64,000 nt of DNA from positions 390,232 through 454,231 of the forward strand of contig VZRZ01002579.1 in the NCBI GenBank assembly GCA_013398175.1, in the 5' to 3' direction. Made by a program: the position numbers and the translations under genes. The stretch is from Climacteris rufus (lineage: Eukaryota; Chordata; Aves; Passeriformes; Climacteridae). The notes beneath the pieces are model-generated. The model ran no database searches. It had not been told where the DNA came from and worked only from the letters and a program-made list of their open reading frames with translations. Positions 48,789 through 60,607 of the stretch are shown one piece after another; position 1 is the stretch's first letter, and each line of letters opens with the position of its first letter.

Positions 48789-49504
48789 GCTAACAAAATC
48801 AGAGGAAGATAATGAGAAGTAAAATGAGCCCTTAAAACAACATCTTTCCCCCCAGCCCCACCCTCCTTCCCACCAACGGTGCAGGGAGACAGGGGCGGAG
48901 TTTTTTTCTGGTCAGTTCATCACCTGAGATTTTTTTCTTCCACTGCTTAGGGAGAGGGACCCAGTTTTCCTGCAAGGACTGTGGCATCAATCCCCTTCCC
49001 AAACTGCTGCAACGTGATGTAAATTTTGTCCCACCAGCAAACAGTTCTGCCCGATACTGCTGCTGAGGTTTCTCCACCACAAAGTGCAGTCCTTCCAAGG
49101 ACAGGCTGGTACAACTTGGGGGTGGGGGGGAAAGGCCTTTTCATCAATTCTGACTCCCACCGGTCCCGGAAGCAAGGACTCTTTATCCATTGTCGACCGC
49201 CCACCTGACCACAGCACTCCCTTTATGCATCCACCTCTCCTGCTCCAGCGTGAGCACCTTCCCCACGGCTGCAGGTGTATCTCTGCTCCTTCATGGACCT
49301 TTGGGGTTGCAGGGGGATACTGCATTAGCATAGTCCTTACCACAGGCAGCAGGGATGTCTTGGCCCTGGCGTCTGGAGCACCTCCTCTCCCTCCTTCTTC
49401 TCTGACCTTGGTGTCTCCATTGTTGTTTCTCTTACATGTTCTCACTCCTCCTCTTCATCTAACTGGAACTACAGCTGGGTGCGCCTACTTTGTTTTGATT
49501 TCTT

Positions 49505-49548
49505 CTTAAATATGTTGTCACAGAGACGTTACCTCCATCTCTAATTGG
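49505..49548 (-). promoter_or_regulatory. ERVL LTR core promoter (CCAAT + TATTTAAG)
   Basis: On the minus strand CCAAT (49548-49544) lies about 32 bp before TATTTAAG (49512-49505), a normal spacing for a core promoter. Confidence 0.6.
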
Positions 49549-49696
49549 CCCAGCCATGGCCAGCAGCACATCCATCTTCAGAGCTATCAGAGATTGGCTC
49601 TGCTGGACTTCTGTGGAAGCTTCAAGCAGCTTTTCACAGAAGCCACCTTTGTGGTTCCCCCACTATTAAAAAAACGGGCCCTGCAAAACCACCACA

Positions 49697-49701
49697 ATAC
49701 G
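49697..49701. repeat. Right target-site duplication ATACG
   Basis: Exact match to 48579-48583. Confidence 0.82.
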
Positions 49702-50434
49702 TTTCAGACAATCTCCGAAATGACCAGCTTACTTTACAGAAATTACTTTACATCCTCATATCCAGATCAGATCTCATGTCTTAGGTAAGGTTTCCCTTCT
49801 ATGTCCCTCAATACTTCACCTGTTCCATTACCCTCAGTGAATTATCACAAATTTTGTTCACCATGTGTGACTATGGATCTTATTTAAGTAGCCTCAGCTT
49901 CACCAGAAGCTGAATCCAGACAACAGAAATGTTTGAAATCATTAAAAGGGAATATAGTCACACTGCTGAACATGTACCCAAGTACAGATCTTCCATACTC
50001 AGGTTCTGAGAAACTAAGTCTGTAACTAACTCCTCTAAGACTCACAGAGTTACAGTTCTGTTCCTCATAGATCCAGACACTATTTTTATTGATAGTGTAT
50101 TCATTCATTTCCAGTTGTAGAACTTTCCTTAACAACTCTTTGAGTTGCTAGTACAGATACATATGTAATATCACATGTACAGAGAAGACTACAAAAATTC
50201 AGCTCTACAATTTAATTTTTTAAAGTGTAGTTGAAGCATATTTATGACAATAATCCTTTCACGTGCAAGGTGTCCTGTTAAACATGACCAACTGGGACAA
50301 AACTCTCAATACATGTTCTACTGTAGCAGTGTACTTGGCAGAAGCTGCTGCTTTTGAGCTTCAGAACTGGTGGTAAGAAAACCAAGGCAATGCTCTCAAC
50401 CTTCTCCTCCAATATCTGAACTCCCCGCCTGAGC
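49702..50434. other. Unidentified DNA between LTR-like segments
   Basis: No gene recognised. The first part may be the other half of the older LTR proposed at 48370-48583, but I cannot show it. Confidence 0.4.
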
Positions 50435-50907
50435 TGTGGTGAAACCCATATTTCCCTTGTGTTACCTGTATCCATACCTTAGGTCCCATATATGGCTATG
50501 CCCTGGGAAGCTCTCCCCTCCACTGGTCACTTTGAACTATGCAGTTTTCCATTGGGTGTTTCCTGGTCCCACCCCTCTCTAAAAGGCCCGTGCAGGGCTT
50601 CCTCGACCTCTTTCTTCTGGGTTACTCCAGCCACCTGGATGTCTCTGGACTCCCTTCCTGGACCCTCACAACACAACACTGGATTTATAATAAATAGGCT
50701 GTTATCCCAGAGAAGAGCCCTCTGTGTAGCATTTCATTCTCACCGACGCTAGAACATCACGCCTGGGGTAACTCTCATTTCTAGAGGAGCCAGCAGAAAC
50801 AGGTCATCTGCAGTAGCAAGAACTCAGTACTTTGGAACAGTTGTAAAACCATTGCAACTCATCTCGGCAGGGATTTCGCTCGCATAAAGGACGCCATTGC
50901 TACCTCA
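50435..50907 (+). mobile_element. Candidate solo LTR of unassigned family
   Basis: LTR-like signals occur in the right order. ATTGG (inverted CCAAT) lies at 50551-50555, CTAAAAGG (TATA-like) at about 50579-50586 and AATAAA at 50689-50694. A GC- and CpG-containing tail with ACCGACGC and ATCACGCC follows. A possible frame is TGTGGTGAAACCC at 50435 to GCTACCTCA at 50907, flanked by TGAGC and AGAGC (four of five bases equal). The ends are therefore tentative and the family is unknown. There is no coding content. Confidence 0.4.
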
Positions 50908-53900
50908 AGAGCACCGGGTTAAGCATCTTTATTCTACCACATTCAAGTTCCTGCAAGAAAAATGATACGCAATCAAAAGGTTAAGTGAGGACAGGTGTCA
51001 TAGAATGGTATCTGTACTACCTTTACCTTTCCTAAAAAGTTGTTTCATACTTGGATATTTATTTACTAAATAAGTTCAAGTCCTCTAGGAATTACTTCCT
51101 AGTCTAGATTCTATCTAGGATTTCTTTCAGATAGATGACCATATTCTTTCTGATTATTCAAAGATGACCTTGTCTAATGTCCTGTTTGTCAAATAGGAGC
51201 TACACAGTGTCATTGGAAACTATGCTGAGGAATCAACCCTGTTTTCCAAAATACTGTGCTAAAACTTTTACGTCTTTTTTTTTCAGATTACATGTAGCAC
51301 CTATTGTGCTCTGCTAGATTGTGTACTATCACTGGTCTCCTTCCTTTGGAGGCCATTGCTATTTCATCCTGAAGTGAGAGTCTCAGAAGAGGGGTGATAA
51401 GAATATGTAGTGAGACTTTGCATAGATCAAACCATCAGTGTCTCCTATTGGACAGACGCACATGAATACACAGGCAGGTAGCCCTTTGGAATGAATGAGA
51501 AAATAGAAAACAATTTTAAAATCTAAGGAGGAAACCATAAGCTGAGAGATGAAATGACACACAAGCTTGCAATATCCATACCATAAGGGTAGGAAGAGGA
51601 ACAAACGTCTTCATTAGGAAATGCATCAGCATACAAAAGCATCTGCACAACAGGTGCATTTTAAATCCTTTTCTCTGACTGGAGTAGCAAGAGCAGGACA
51701 AAAGAATTATATTAGAGGGACCCTCCTTTCTCATTTTGACCTTATTATAGCACATTGCTAGTAATATCTGTAAGACTTATACCCATCTAAAAATAATACT
51801 CAGTTCCATGTTGAGTAATGCCATTTACAGCAGAAGGGGGTTGTTAAACTGACAATCATCCAGAGATTTAAAGGGCATGCATAAACACTACCAGGTTTGG
51901 GAAGTCTGGATAGGTAGACAAAACTTGAGCATTATCTGCCAGAAACAATGAGTGTGGTATTCCACAAGGAAAAAACGGGCTGCAGTTTACTACTTGTGGC
52001 AGTTGGATCGTTTCATCTGGCTTTTCACTAAGGTTAAGGACTGATGTGTTTCTCTGGAAAAAGCTGAGGGGCCATCCAGGCACTGAGAGATAAACCAGGA
52101 GGTTCACAAAAACTACTCCCATAAGAAAATGATAGGCTACAATCCAGAAGCTGTCTAGGCTGGAATCATGAGCCTTGTCAAAGGAAAATAAGGCCTGGGA
52201 AAAGGAAACAGTTTAAAAACATAAGCATTCTGAAGAACTGTTCCTGTATTTCTTCTCTGGAGAGCTAATATTTCCTGATCAGACTGCCATTCTTCAGTTT
52301 AGTGAAGACCAGGAAGGGACTGTCGACACTAGTCACCCTAGAAGGTCTGAACACAGAGATAAATCATTAAAGTGACAGAGGAAATCAGAGGATGATGTAT
52401 CATGTAAGAGTTATAAACAATCGCGTGTCCTCCATTTGCACTGGGACTCTTCCAAAGAGAAGCTGAAGACAGGGTCCCTAGCATAGCTCCCAGAATAGCA
52501 CATGTGCCCCCTCTGACATGATTTGAGGTGTCTGAGTATCATTTAAGGAAAACAATCTTTCATTGAATCCAAATTTTCAGTTATTGCAAATGTGCTCCTT
52601 ACAGTTATATAAAATTTTAAAAAAGAAATTACAAACACTCTTTGGTTCCATATTTATATCAGAACACCCCTGTATATCTGAAAGTCATATACTGCAAGCA
52701 GCTTTGTGTCCGAGTTTCAGAAGGAAGTGGAAGTCATGGGAAATACCTAGAGGTAGAAAAGTACAATGTGTTTTCCAATGGTTACAGGGAAAAAAAGCTG
52801 TGAACTAGGATTCTTTGGTTTTATTTCTGATTTTATCAGAGACTGGCTTAAGGCTTAGGTGTTACAACAGCTGAAAGATGCTTGGCCACAGCAAGAAGAT
52901 TCAGAGAGCCAGTTAGGAACCTTTCTCCTAAGTCATTCAGCAAACAGATTTTTTGGGGGTATGTGTATTGCCAGGGTCCCAAAACAGTCAATGAAGAGTT
53001 ATAGGCTGCTTTTAAGAATGAGTCAGAGCAAAAGCATCAGAGAGTTATTCTTGTAATGACACTTGGGAGGAGCCCATTTCTCACTGTCCATTGCAGAAAA
53101 AGTGCTGAAGAAGTATCACTAAATTTCTAGGCACCAGCTCAAACCCAGGGGAATTAATCCCTCCATGTCTCATGCCAGCTGAGGACATTGTCACATCAGC
53201 CACAGGATCTGGGCTCCCATTTGAGCCCCAGATGCCCTGATCACTCAGGTGGCCTCTGCTGGCTGAGGCTAATGTAAGCATGGGAAGAGCCAGATGTCTC
53301 TGCACACAGGACCACCTTGAAATACCAGCCTGGATCTCAGTTATGTCTCTGTGACTGATAGGAGTGAGCCTGACCTGAAACATTTGGCCCAGACAGTCCC
53401 ATTTCAAGCCTGGGTGCCCACACTGTGAAGGCTGAAATCATGGGGACATAAAGACTAAACCAGAGAAAATTCTCTAGCTCAGGTTTTACGACACTCAGTG
53501 GTAACAGGGAAGTAGTGAATTTCCACTGGAGCAAGTTTCTAACATGAATATGGCTTTATAAAACTGTTCACAAGAACAGAAGCAAGCATTTCAAGATTAG
53601 ATGTTGACTTGGTATAACTAAACTGTATTAGGAGTTACCTGGAGATGTACTGGGAATGCCCTCTCTTTGATCCTGACATCTATATTTTCAGATAGTCACT
53701 GGTTTTTGAAAAAAAAAATAAATTGTTGAATAAACAGCAGGACCTAATGTAAAAGAACACTTAAATATCAGAGTCAATATACTGCTTTTAAACTGCGAGC
53801 TTAATAGTCTAAATTCCTTCTCATTCAGAATCACTTTTCTAGGCAGTGATACTTCTTCCTCTCACCTTGCCTCCAGAAGTTATAAATATTCCAAAATAAG

Positions 53901-56900
53901 GGTTTCAACCTCCCATCTCTTCTCTAAACTATGCACCTCAGTTTCTGAACTTCTGTCGTATGAAGGGGCTTGAAAAGCAGGATCACTACAGCTGCATCCA
54001 CGGGTCAAGTATTATGCATGGGCTGTGCTGCCTGAGCCACACCATTCCACGCAGGTGCCAACTTAACGGCCTCTATCACTGCACTGTCTTGCTTTCTCTA
54101 CATCTGGATATCATAGAATAATGTTTTATGTTGCCACATTACTCATTTCCAAAGGCTACAATGACTTGCATATAATATATTTTCAGTGGTCTAAATGTGT
54201 CCAAGGGACTTAATTCACTTGTTTTGGTTTCTAGAAGACACTATTTCACAGTCCTTTGAATCTAAGCATTTAAAAATCTTTGGATTTCCATTTATTAAAT
54301 CAGTAATCTTTCCTTGTTTTTAAATTCTAAGCACCATAGATGTACAAGTGATTTTTTTCATTATCACCTTTTGCTGCTAGCAAGTTAAGTAATGAGTAAC
54401 AAAAACACCACCACTTTCTGAGCAGTGAGTTCTTCCAGACTGTGCAGAACTGAGTTCATACCAGTGCAGCAGCACTGATATTAATATGCATATGTTGTAT
54501 CTTCTGTAGCTAGACTACTATCTGGAAATGTCTAAATGTAGTTTCTTTCAAAGGTATCCACAAAAAAAAAAAAAAAAAGTCTTTTTTGTTCTAATTAAGA
54601 AAAATATCTGGTTTTCAATAAATAAAAAAAAGAGAAAAACAGAACTGGTTAAAAATAAAGACAGATAAGCTACTCTTGAACTGCTTGAACTCTTGAATCT
54701 ACAAATGAATTATGGAAAATCTGACAGACAAACCTAGGTAAAATGACATCATTTCATTTCTGCTTCTGTGGGGAGAAGAGGAAAGGGAGAACCTATTGTG
54801 GTTTTGAAATCACAACAGAATGAACTCACTGTCATTTTCTAACCTATTCATTTCTCAATATTTATTTTTATGTTACAAAGTTGTGTAATGATAATTTATA
54901 GCTCAGATCAACAGAACCAGGCAGACAGTACTCAATATGATCCTTACCTTTCCTGTCCACAAATACAACAGCCTATATTACCTCTCCTCTCCCCCAGATT
55001 ATTTGAACTTTCCTCACAGAGGTGTGTAATGAAAGGAAATACATTAATAAAAATATGGAACAAAAGGGAGAAAGGGCAGACTTTTATATAATTCATCCAA
55101 AACCATTTCTAAATGCCCAAAGAGATAGCAGCCAGCAAGGATGCCACATTCCAAAAGCAATTTGGAGAATGCCTACAGAATTGGTGCCCACAACACAGAC
55201 AGATATGTATTTTTTCTGGGTTTATGTCTAAGACTCTGGGTTCAGCATTTCAGCAGCTCATCATTGCGCTTCCAGCACAGTGCAAGTGTGGCTTGCCATC
55301 AGTACAGAACTGATAATTCATCCCTCACCAGTAGTCACATCCAAGCCTGTCCAGACATAAACACCCACACCAGAGGCAAAATATGCTTCCTATGTATAGG
55401 AAATTCTATTTTCAGCTAATAGGTTACCTAAAAATAAACCCTCACATTCAAGGGTTTCCTTCAGTTCATTTTATTTGTAGCATTAAAATACAAAGTACAA
55501 TTTTAATTTGAAAGATTTAGCAGTGTCAGGTGGCTGGGTTCCAGTATTGTGTGAATACACTTTACATTCTCCTGAAGAACTGAGCATTTTTCAAAGGGAC
55601 AGAACTTCATATTTTGAAAAATATCCCTCAGTGATATTCTGCCAGCTGAAGTATCCAAAGTGTCTGCCCTCAAGAAAGATTCAGTGTTTTTGGCAACATT
55701 TGCAAGCTAGTCTGTTTTTTCCAATCCAGAAACACTTTCTTTGCCAGGCAGTCATCTGAAATAATGTTCTTACACAGAAAATACATGTTCACTATGTTTT
55801 GCATTTATACACTGTAAAAGACGAGGAGTATGGAGGTCCTAGAGGCTGGCACTGAATTACAAGGGCAGTTACTTTCAGATTGAAAGTGAAGACACTGGAA
55901 GATGACAAAGGTGGTAATAATAAAGCATTGGGATTTCTAAAACCATGACTAGAACATTACTCCCAGGCCTGCAGGATCCTGGGGCAGTGATGCTAAAGGG
56001 TGATATAAGGTTACCCAGAAGAAGAAGATGTGATGAAAGGTCAGACCCTCACTGTGAGGAGGAGAAAAGGCCAGAATCAGATTCATGGTGTTTGGCCATG
56101 GGGCCCTGGCTATGTAACTGACATACACATCTCAGGCATTTCCAAGGTGAAAATGCTGAAGGATTGTGAACAGGACAGCAATTCTATTGATGTGATAGAA
56201 AACTCCAAATTTTAAATTACAAATGTTTCCCTCCCTGTATTATGGGACTTTTCAGAGTGAGAGGGTTTTTATTATTATTATTTGAACAATGGGCTAGCCT
56301 TACAATACAAATTATGGATTACATTGTTTATTTTATGAACAGAAGTTCCCAAACAAAATAGGATTTGGAATCTACCATGATTTCAGATTTTGAGGGATCT
56401 GTGGGAACCTCTCACAAACCACAGTCTTCCTTCCATCCTAAAAAGGAACAAATTCAGAGAATTTAAGTACATGAAAAGATTTTCAGATGCAAAAGCAGTG
56501 CACCGCATTCTAAAGGCATGGTCAGACACAGCTGGATATCAGACTATGTCTGACAAATGTAGTTGCTTCCCCAGCTGCCTATTATGTTCTGCTGACAGAG
56601 GTTATAAACTCTCTTCAGAGCAGGACTGGCAAGAATTCATTATCTGCCTCTTTGCAAACATAGATCGCTCACAGAACATAGTAGGCAGAGGCCTACACTG
56701 CTCTTTGACACGATTAGCTCAGACTCTGCATTTTGCACTGAAGTGATTAAAGAGTATGTATTAACTACTCACCACTGGATACCTCCTCTGCCCTTCATTC
56801 CAAAGGACATTCAAATGGAGGGCCCAACAACTTGCAGACCAATTTTTCTGGGGTCTAAAACATCATCACATGAAAGTATTAAGAATGTGGCAGCATGATG

Positions 56901-57499
56901 ACAACTCTAATATTCTTCAGAACTAATATTTCTTCTGGAGCAGCCTTTCCTTTTAGGTTTCAGGATGAACTTGGTTTTTCCCTTCCTCTCTCTTTTGGGT
57001 AAAAGAAATAGTTTTCTGGGGACATGCAAAAAAGCACTATAGAAATTAAATACACATACTTCCCACTGACAGTCTCCTAGAGTTGTTTTTCTTCATTTGT
57101 TTTTGTTTTGGTGCTGTTTTTTCGTTTGGGTTTGGTTTTTTGGGTTTTTTTTGCATTAAAATGTGATCTCAGATTTTAAAGTACTCATTAATAAAGCTTC
57201 ATGCCCCAAATTCTCACAGAGAGCCTGGACTTTGTTTTTTATCTGCTCTGAAGGTGTAGTATAAAATGTGACATAAACTGCCAATATGTGTGTTTCAAGA
57301 AAATCACCTTCTCACAGTTATTATGAAAAAAATTAAAACCTCTTCTCTGAATATCTTTATGAAGCACATAAGGCTTTTGCTTTTGTTCTCTTGAAATACC
57401 TATGAGAAATGTCATGGCATGTATTATCTAAAAGAGTAGATGAGCTAGTCAAATGGTCCCAAACATGCAAGCAGCAAAAGGTTTGTCCAGAGGGCAGTT
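50908..57499. other. Unique mostly AT-rich non-coding DNA
   Basis: About 6.6 kb without a recognised gene or transposable element. It contains a moderately GC-richer stretch at 53080-53420 (minus frame of 108 residues, no domain), an A-run at 54560-54578 and a GTTTT-rich tract at 57084-57157. The plus frame at 56390-56746 (118 residues) shows no family motif. Confidence 0.5.
57084..57157. repeat. (GTTTT)n / T-rich tract
   Basis: Interrupted GTTTT, GGTTTT and T-run sequence. Confidence 0.8.
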
Positions 57500-57990
57500 C
57501 ACAAGAAAAGTTGAACATCTTCTAAGCATGGCCAACCTGTCATTCCCAAGACAAGGAGTAGATACGGAGCCTGTGCCAATCCAGTTCTGACACACACAGT
57601 AACAAACAGCAGTCTCTGAGGTGACAACAAAACATCACAAGCCACCCCTGGGCCACTCATCACACAACTGACAAAAAAGTCCAGCGTGGATTCAGCCTGC
57701 ATAGACATCATGCAGAGACCAAAGATGACAATAGGGGCCACTGGGGCCTCCAGCTGGAGCTGCCCTGCTCCTGCAGAGCAGGCCCTGCACAGCCAGGATG
57801 CCCAGCCCCAGCAGCAGACATGCTGCAAAGGCGGTGCGCGGATGGCTGCTCAGAGGGCACGTCGTGCTCTGCAATGGAACAGGCAGGATGTGTGTCCAGC
57901 TGTCCAGCCAGGCAGCAGACACAATCCCAAAGGCAGCCCGCACACAGAATCCTTGTCCAGCTTAGCTGCTAGAAGCTGAGGGAACCTCCT
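57500..57990. other. GC-rich unidentified patch with CpGs
   Basis: About 490 bp that is much richer in G+C than its flanks and keeps several CpGs around 57830-57870 and 57930-57945. Minus-strand frames of 109 residues (57499-57828) and 83 residues (57692-57943) overlap in different frames. Both are Leu/Cys/Ala-rich and look membrane-like, but G+C-rich sequence gives that by chance. I cannot match either to a family. A processed or decayed gene piece, an old retroelement or a compositional island are all possible. Confidence 0.35.
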
Positions 57991-59785
57991 GACAGAAGGC
58001 TGGCTACCAGGCACAGATCACCTGGAAAAGCATGACATGGCAGTCCTGTATGAACACTACCCTTGTTGCCAGTGTACAGTTACAAGTACACAAAGCCACA
58101 CTGAAGACCTGTGGAGCCCTTCCTGGGGAAATGCTTTTTAGGCTCTTGCAGCCTACCATTCATTTGTGCTTTATTCCAGTTTCCCATTTTACATGTCACC
58201 CATTCAAAACATTGACTATCATAAATTCTATTCCTCAAATTTCACCTGCTCATCACACTTTTAGCAAGTTTTCTCCAGTGTCTTCCTTGTGTAACACATT
58301 TCTCCATCCCAGAGTTTTCTTTCCACTGCTTTTTCCATCAATTTTTCAGTTTTTACTCTCAGGTTACCCTAAGTAGACTTTAAAATAGCCCTGCTCAATT
58401 ATTTCTCTTCTACCAATTCCTAAATCTGAAAGAGTACTTTTGGGAGCTCCAGACATTTTCTATCATCTGCTCAGTCCTCCCTGTCTTCCTGAGATCCTGA
58501 CAAAGGCAGCAGAATGGTCACTGAACTTAAAGGGTCAGTCACAATGTACAAAGTTTTCGTTAAATAAATTTTCCTTAAAAATAGACTGCCCAGCTCTATT
58601 TGTGACAGAGCCCTGATATTTTTAGGATCTTGACTTACTAATAAGAAAAAAAAGCTCAGATAAATTCTCCTTTTGATTTTTAAACCAGCAGTCTGAAAGA
58701 GTATTTCCTCCTTCAGCAACAGCTGAATTGAGCTCTGACTTTTGCTTAAGTTCTCCTTTGGCTTCAATAGTTGGATAATGTTTTGTGTTTTAAAGCTTGT
58801 TTACTAGGCAGTTTTTCCAAACACTCATCACTATACTCTTTCTTTCAGTGGCATACACTTGATATGGAAGATTTACTCTCTAATCAGAATATTTGACATC
58901 AACAAAAAATACCCACTGTCTCTTTTTAACCAAAGAAACACAGGAAATAGCCTAACATGGCATTACTTACCCAGAAATTAATGGTAAAAAAAGGTTTAGT
59001 CAATGGACCATCATGTCTTTAGCTATGTGCTTCTGCATAGAACTCTATCCATTGAATTGCTTTACTGTAAAATAATAATGTGTCTTTGACATGCTGCATA
59101 GCCCACAGTTTTAAAAAAACATAATTTTGTCACAGAACTAATTTTGAATGCTATAGACCTTAGTTGCTTAGTTCTCTAACACATTGTCAGATTTAATCAC
59201 ATTTCTGTTGTGACTAGCCCTTGGGAGACCATGGCTCAGATTTTCTTCAGTCCATATAACCAAGTTTTTATTACTTTATTCATAAGTGTTCAAAATTAGA
59301 CAATCTGTCTTTCTTCACATGTTGGAATATTTTAGCAGTAATTCTAAATGGCCTCAAATAAATGTTGTAAAATGTTCTGCATCTGTGTGGTTTTTATATT
59401 CCAAATTTGTGTTTCCATATGACGATTGTGCAGGGCAGAATCTAATAAATCTAATGGTTATTGAAGTTTTGGCCATTAATATTGTGACTGTAAGTCTAGG
59501 CACCAGGCAATATGTTATTAATTCTGAGCATCACATTATACGCAACCATCATGATTGCAGGAAAAAAAGTAGTGAAGCAGATCAGTAAAGTAACTAGAGG
59601 ATACTGTGTAATCTGGGCACAAGGCTATGGACAACCGAGTCAGAGGACTATTGACTGGCAGAAGGATGTCTCAAGATCTGGGGAAAGACTCTGTTCTATT
59701 CCATCATCCCTGCCTGTCAACAGGCAGCAGCACTGAGATTAATTATATTGAAGTATGCTGTGGTATTGGAGATGAGGATATCTGA
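57991..59785. other. Unique AT-rich non-coding DNA
   Basis: No recognised feature. The frames at 58032-58376 (plus, 114 residues) and 58471-58767 (minus, 98 residues) have no domain signature. Confidence 0.5.
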
Positions 59786-59790
59786 ACAGG
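59786..59790. repeat. Left target-site duplication ACAGG
   Basis: Identical to 60341-60345. It places the LTR ends one to three bases away from the first visible TG and last visible CA, consistent with terminal mutations. Confidence 0.7.
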
Positions 59791-60016
59791 TATGCTGGTT
59801 TTGGCTGGGGTAGACAGCAGCTAGTAAGGGGCTCTGTTTTGGATTTCTGCTGAACACAGGGTTGATAATATAGAGATGTTTTTGTTATTGCTGAGCAGGG
59901 CTTACACAGAGCCAAGGCCTTTTCTGCTTTTCCTACTACCATGCTGGCAAGGAAGCTGGGAGAAGACACAGCCAATACAGGTAATCCCAATTGTCAAAGG
60001 GACATTCCAGACCATA

Positions 60017-60039
60017 TGACATCATGCTAAGTATAGAAA
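60017..60039 (+). promoter_or_regulatory. LTR promoter remnant (CRE-like + TATA-like)
   Basis: TGACATCA lies 8 bp before TATAGAAA. TGACATCA differs from a consensus CRE (TGACGTCA) by the G-to-A change expected when a methylated CpG decays. The original CRE is inferred. Confidence 0.5.
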
Positions 60040-60221
60040 ATTGGGGGAAGACTGAGGAAAGAGGGATATTTGGAGTGATGGTGTTTGTCTTCAGAAATCA
60101 CTGTTATGTGTTATGAGACACTGCTCTCCTGAGGATGGCTGAATACCCATGTCTGCCCATGGGAAGTGGTGAATGAATTCTTTGTTTTGCTTTGCTTGTG
60201 TACATGGCTTTTGCCCTTCCT

Positions 60222-60227
60222 ATTAAA
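60222..60227 (+). terminator. LTR polyadenylation signal ATTAAA
   Basis: About 190 bp after the TATA-like box and 113 bp before the LTR end. The same TATTAAA context occurs in the LTR fragment at 30.5 kb. Confidence 0.5.
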
Positions 60228-60340
60228 CTGTCTCAACCCATGGGTTTTCTACATTTTACCTTTCTGATTGTCTCCCTGATCCCACTGGTGACTAAGTGGC
60301 TGCGTGGTACTTGGTTGCTGGCTGGGGTTAAACCACAACC

Positions 60341-60345
60341 ACAGG
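60341..60345. repeat. Right target-site duplication ACAGG
   Basis: Exact match to 59786-59790. Confidence 0.7.
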
Positions 60346-60505
60346 TCGTAGCAGACAATGCCATGTTGTTAGTGAATGTTGAGACAATTGTCATGATATA
60401 TTATTACAGAACACCAGAGTCAGTGAGAGCTTTAACAACTCCAGCATTTAGCAACAAAGGCAGCCAAACAGTTATATTCATCGTCAATACTGCAGTTACA
60501 TGTGG

Positions 60506-60607
60506 TAAAGGAAGAACAGAAGAAAGAGAGAAAGAGGAAAGAGAAGGAGAGAAGGAGGGATAAAAGAAAGGAAAAAGCAAGAGGGGGTGGAAGGAGGGAG
60601 GGAGAAG
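60506..60607. repeat. GA-rich purine tract
   Basis: About 100 bp with almost only A and G (GAAA, GAGA, GGAGGG units). A few pyrimidines interrupt it. The mirror-rich purine sequence has triplex-forming potential; the long minus frame opposite it is pyrimidine-biased and artefactual. Confidence 0.85.

Larger units (their letters stand above)
48584..49696 (-). mobile_element. Solo LTR, ERVL type (1113 bp, minus strand)
   Basis: The plus strand reads TGTTGTGG ... CCACCACA, near-perfect terminal inverted repeats with TG/CA ends. It is flanked by an exact 5-bp duplication ATACG at 48579-48583 and 49697-49701. The promoter is on the minus strand: CCAAT at 49544-49548, TATTTAAG at 49505-49512 and AATAAA at 48783-48788. 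The overall sequence order, including TTCACAGAAGCCACC, TCTGACCTTGGTGTCT and GGACAGAGGAGAGAAAA, matches an avian ERVL LTR family I know. TATA and AATAAA are about 720 bp apart, so R/leader sequence is unusually long. There is no internal retroviral coding sequence. Frames inside it, up to 152 residues on the minus strand, are products of the GC-rich sequence and not genes. Confidence 0.88.
59791..60340 (+). mobile_element. Solo LTR, ERVL-like (550 bp)
   Basis: The left end, TATGCTGGTTTTGGCTGGGGTAG, and the right end, GCTGGCTGGGGTTAAACCAC, are the two ends of a common avian LTR family I know. Both terminal dinucleotides have drifted from TG and CA. An exact 5-bp duplication ACAGG at 59786-59790 and 60341-60345 frames the element. 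Inside are TGACATCA (60017-60024, CRE-like), TATAGAAA (60032-60039, a worn TATA box) and ATTAAA (60222-60227). A U5 then contains CTCAACCCATGGGTTTTCT. There is no gag, pol or env. CpGs are mostly lost, so it is older than the 10.2-kb LTR. The 83-residue minus frame at 59739-59990 is not a gene. Confidence 0.86.

Noticed and set aside
48987..49445. 152-codon minus-strand open frame
   Set aside because: It lies wholly inside the ERVL LTR, which does not code for protein. The peptide is Gly/Arg-rich and follows the GC-rich leader sequence.
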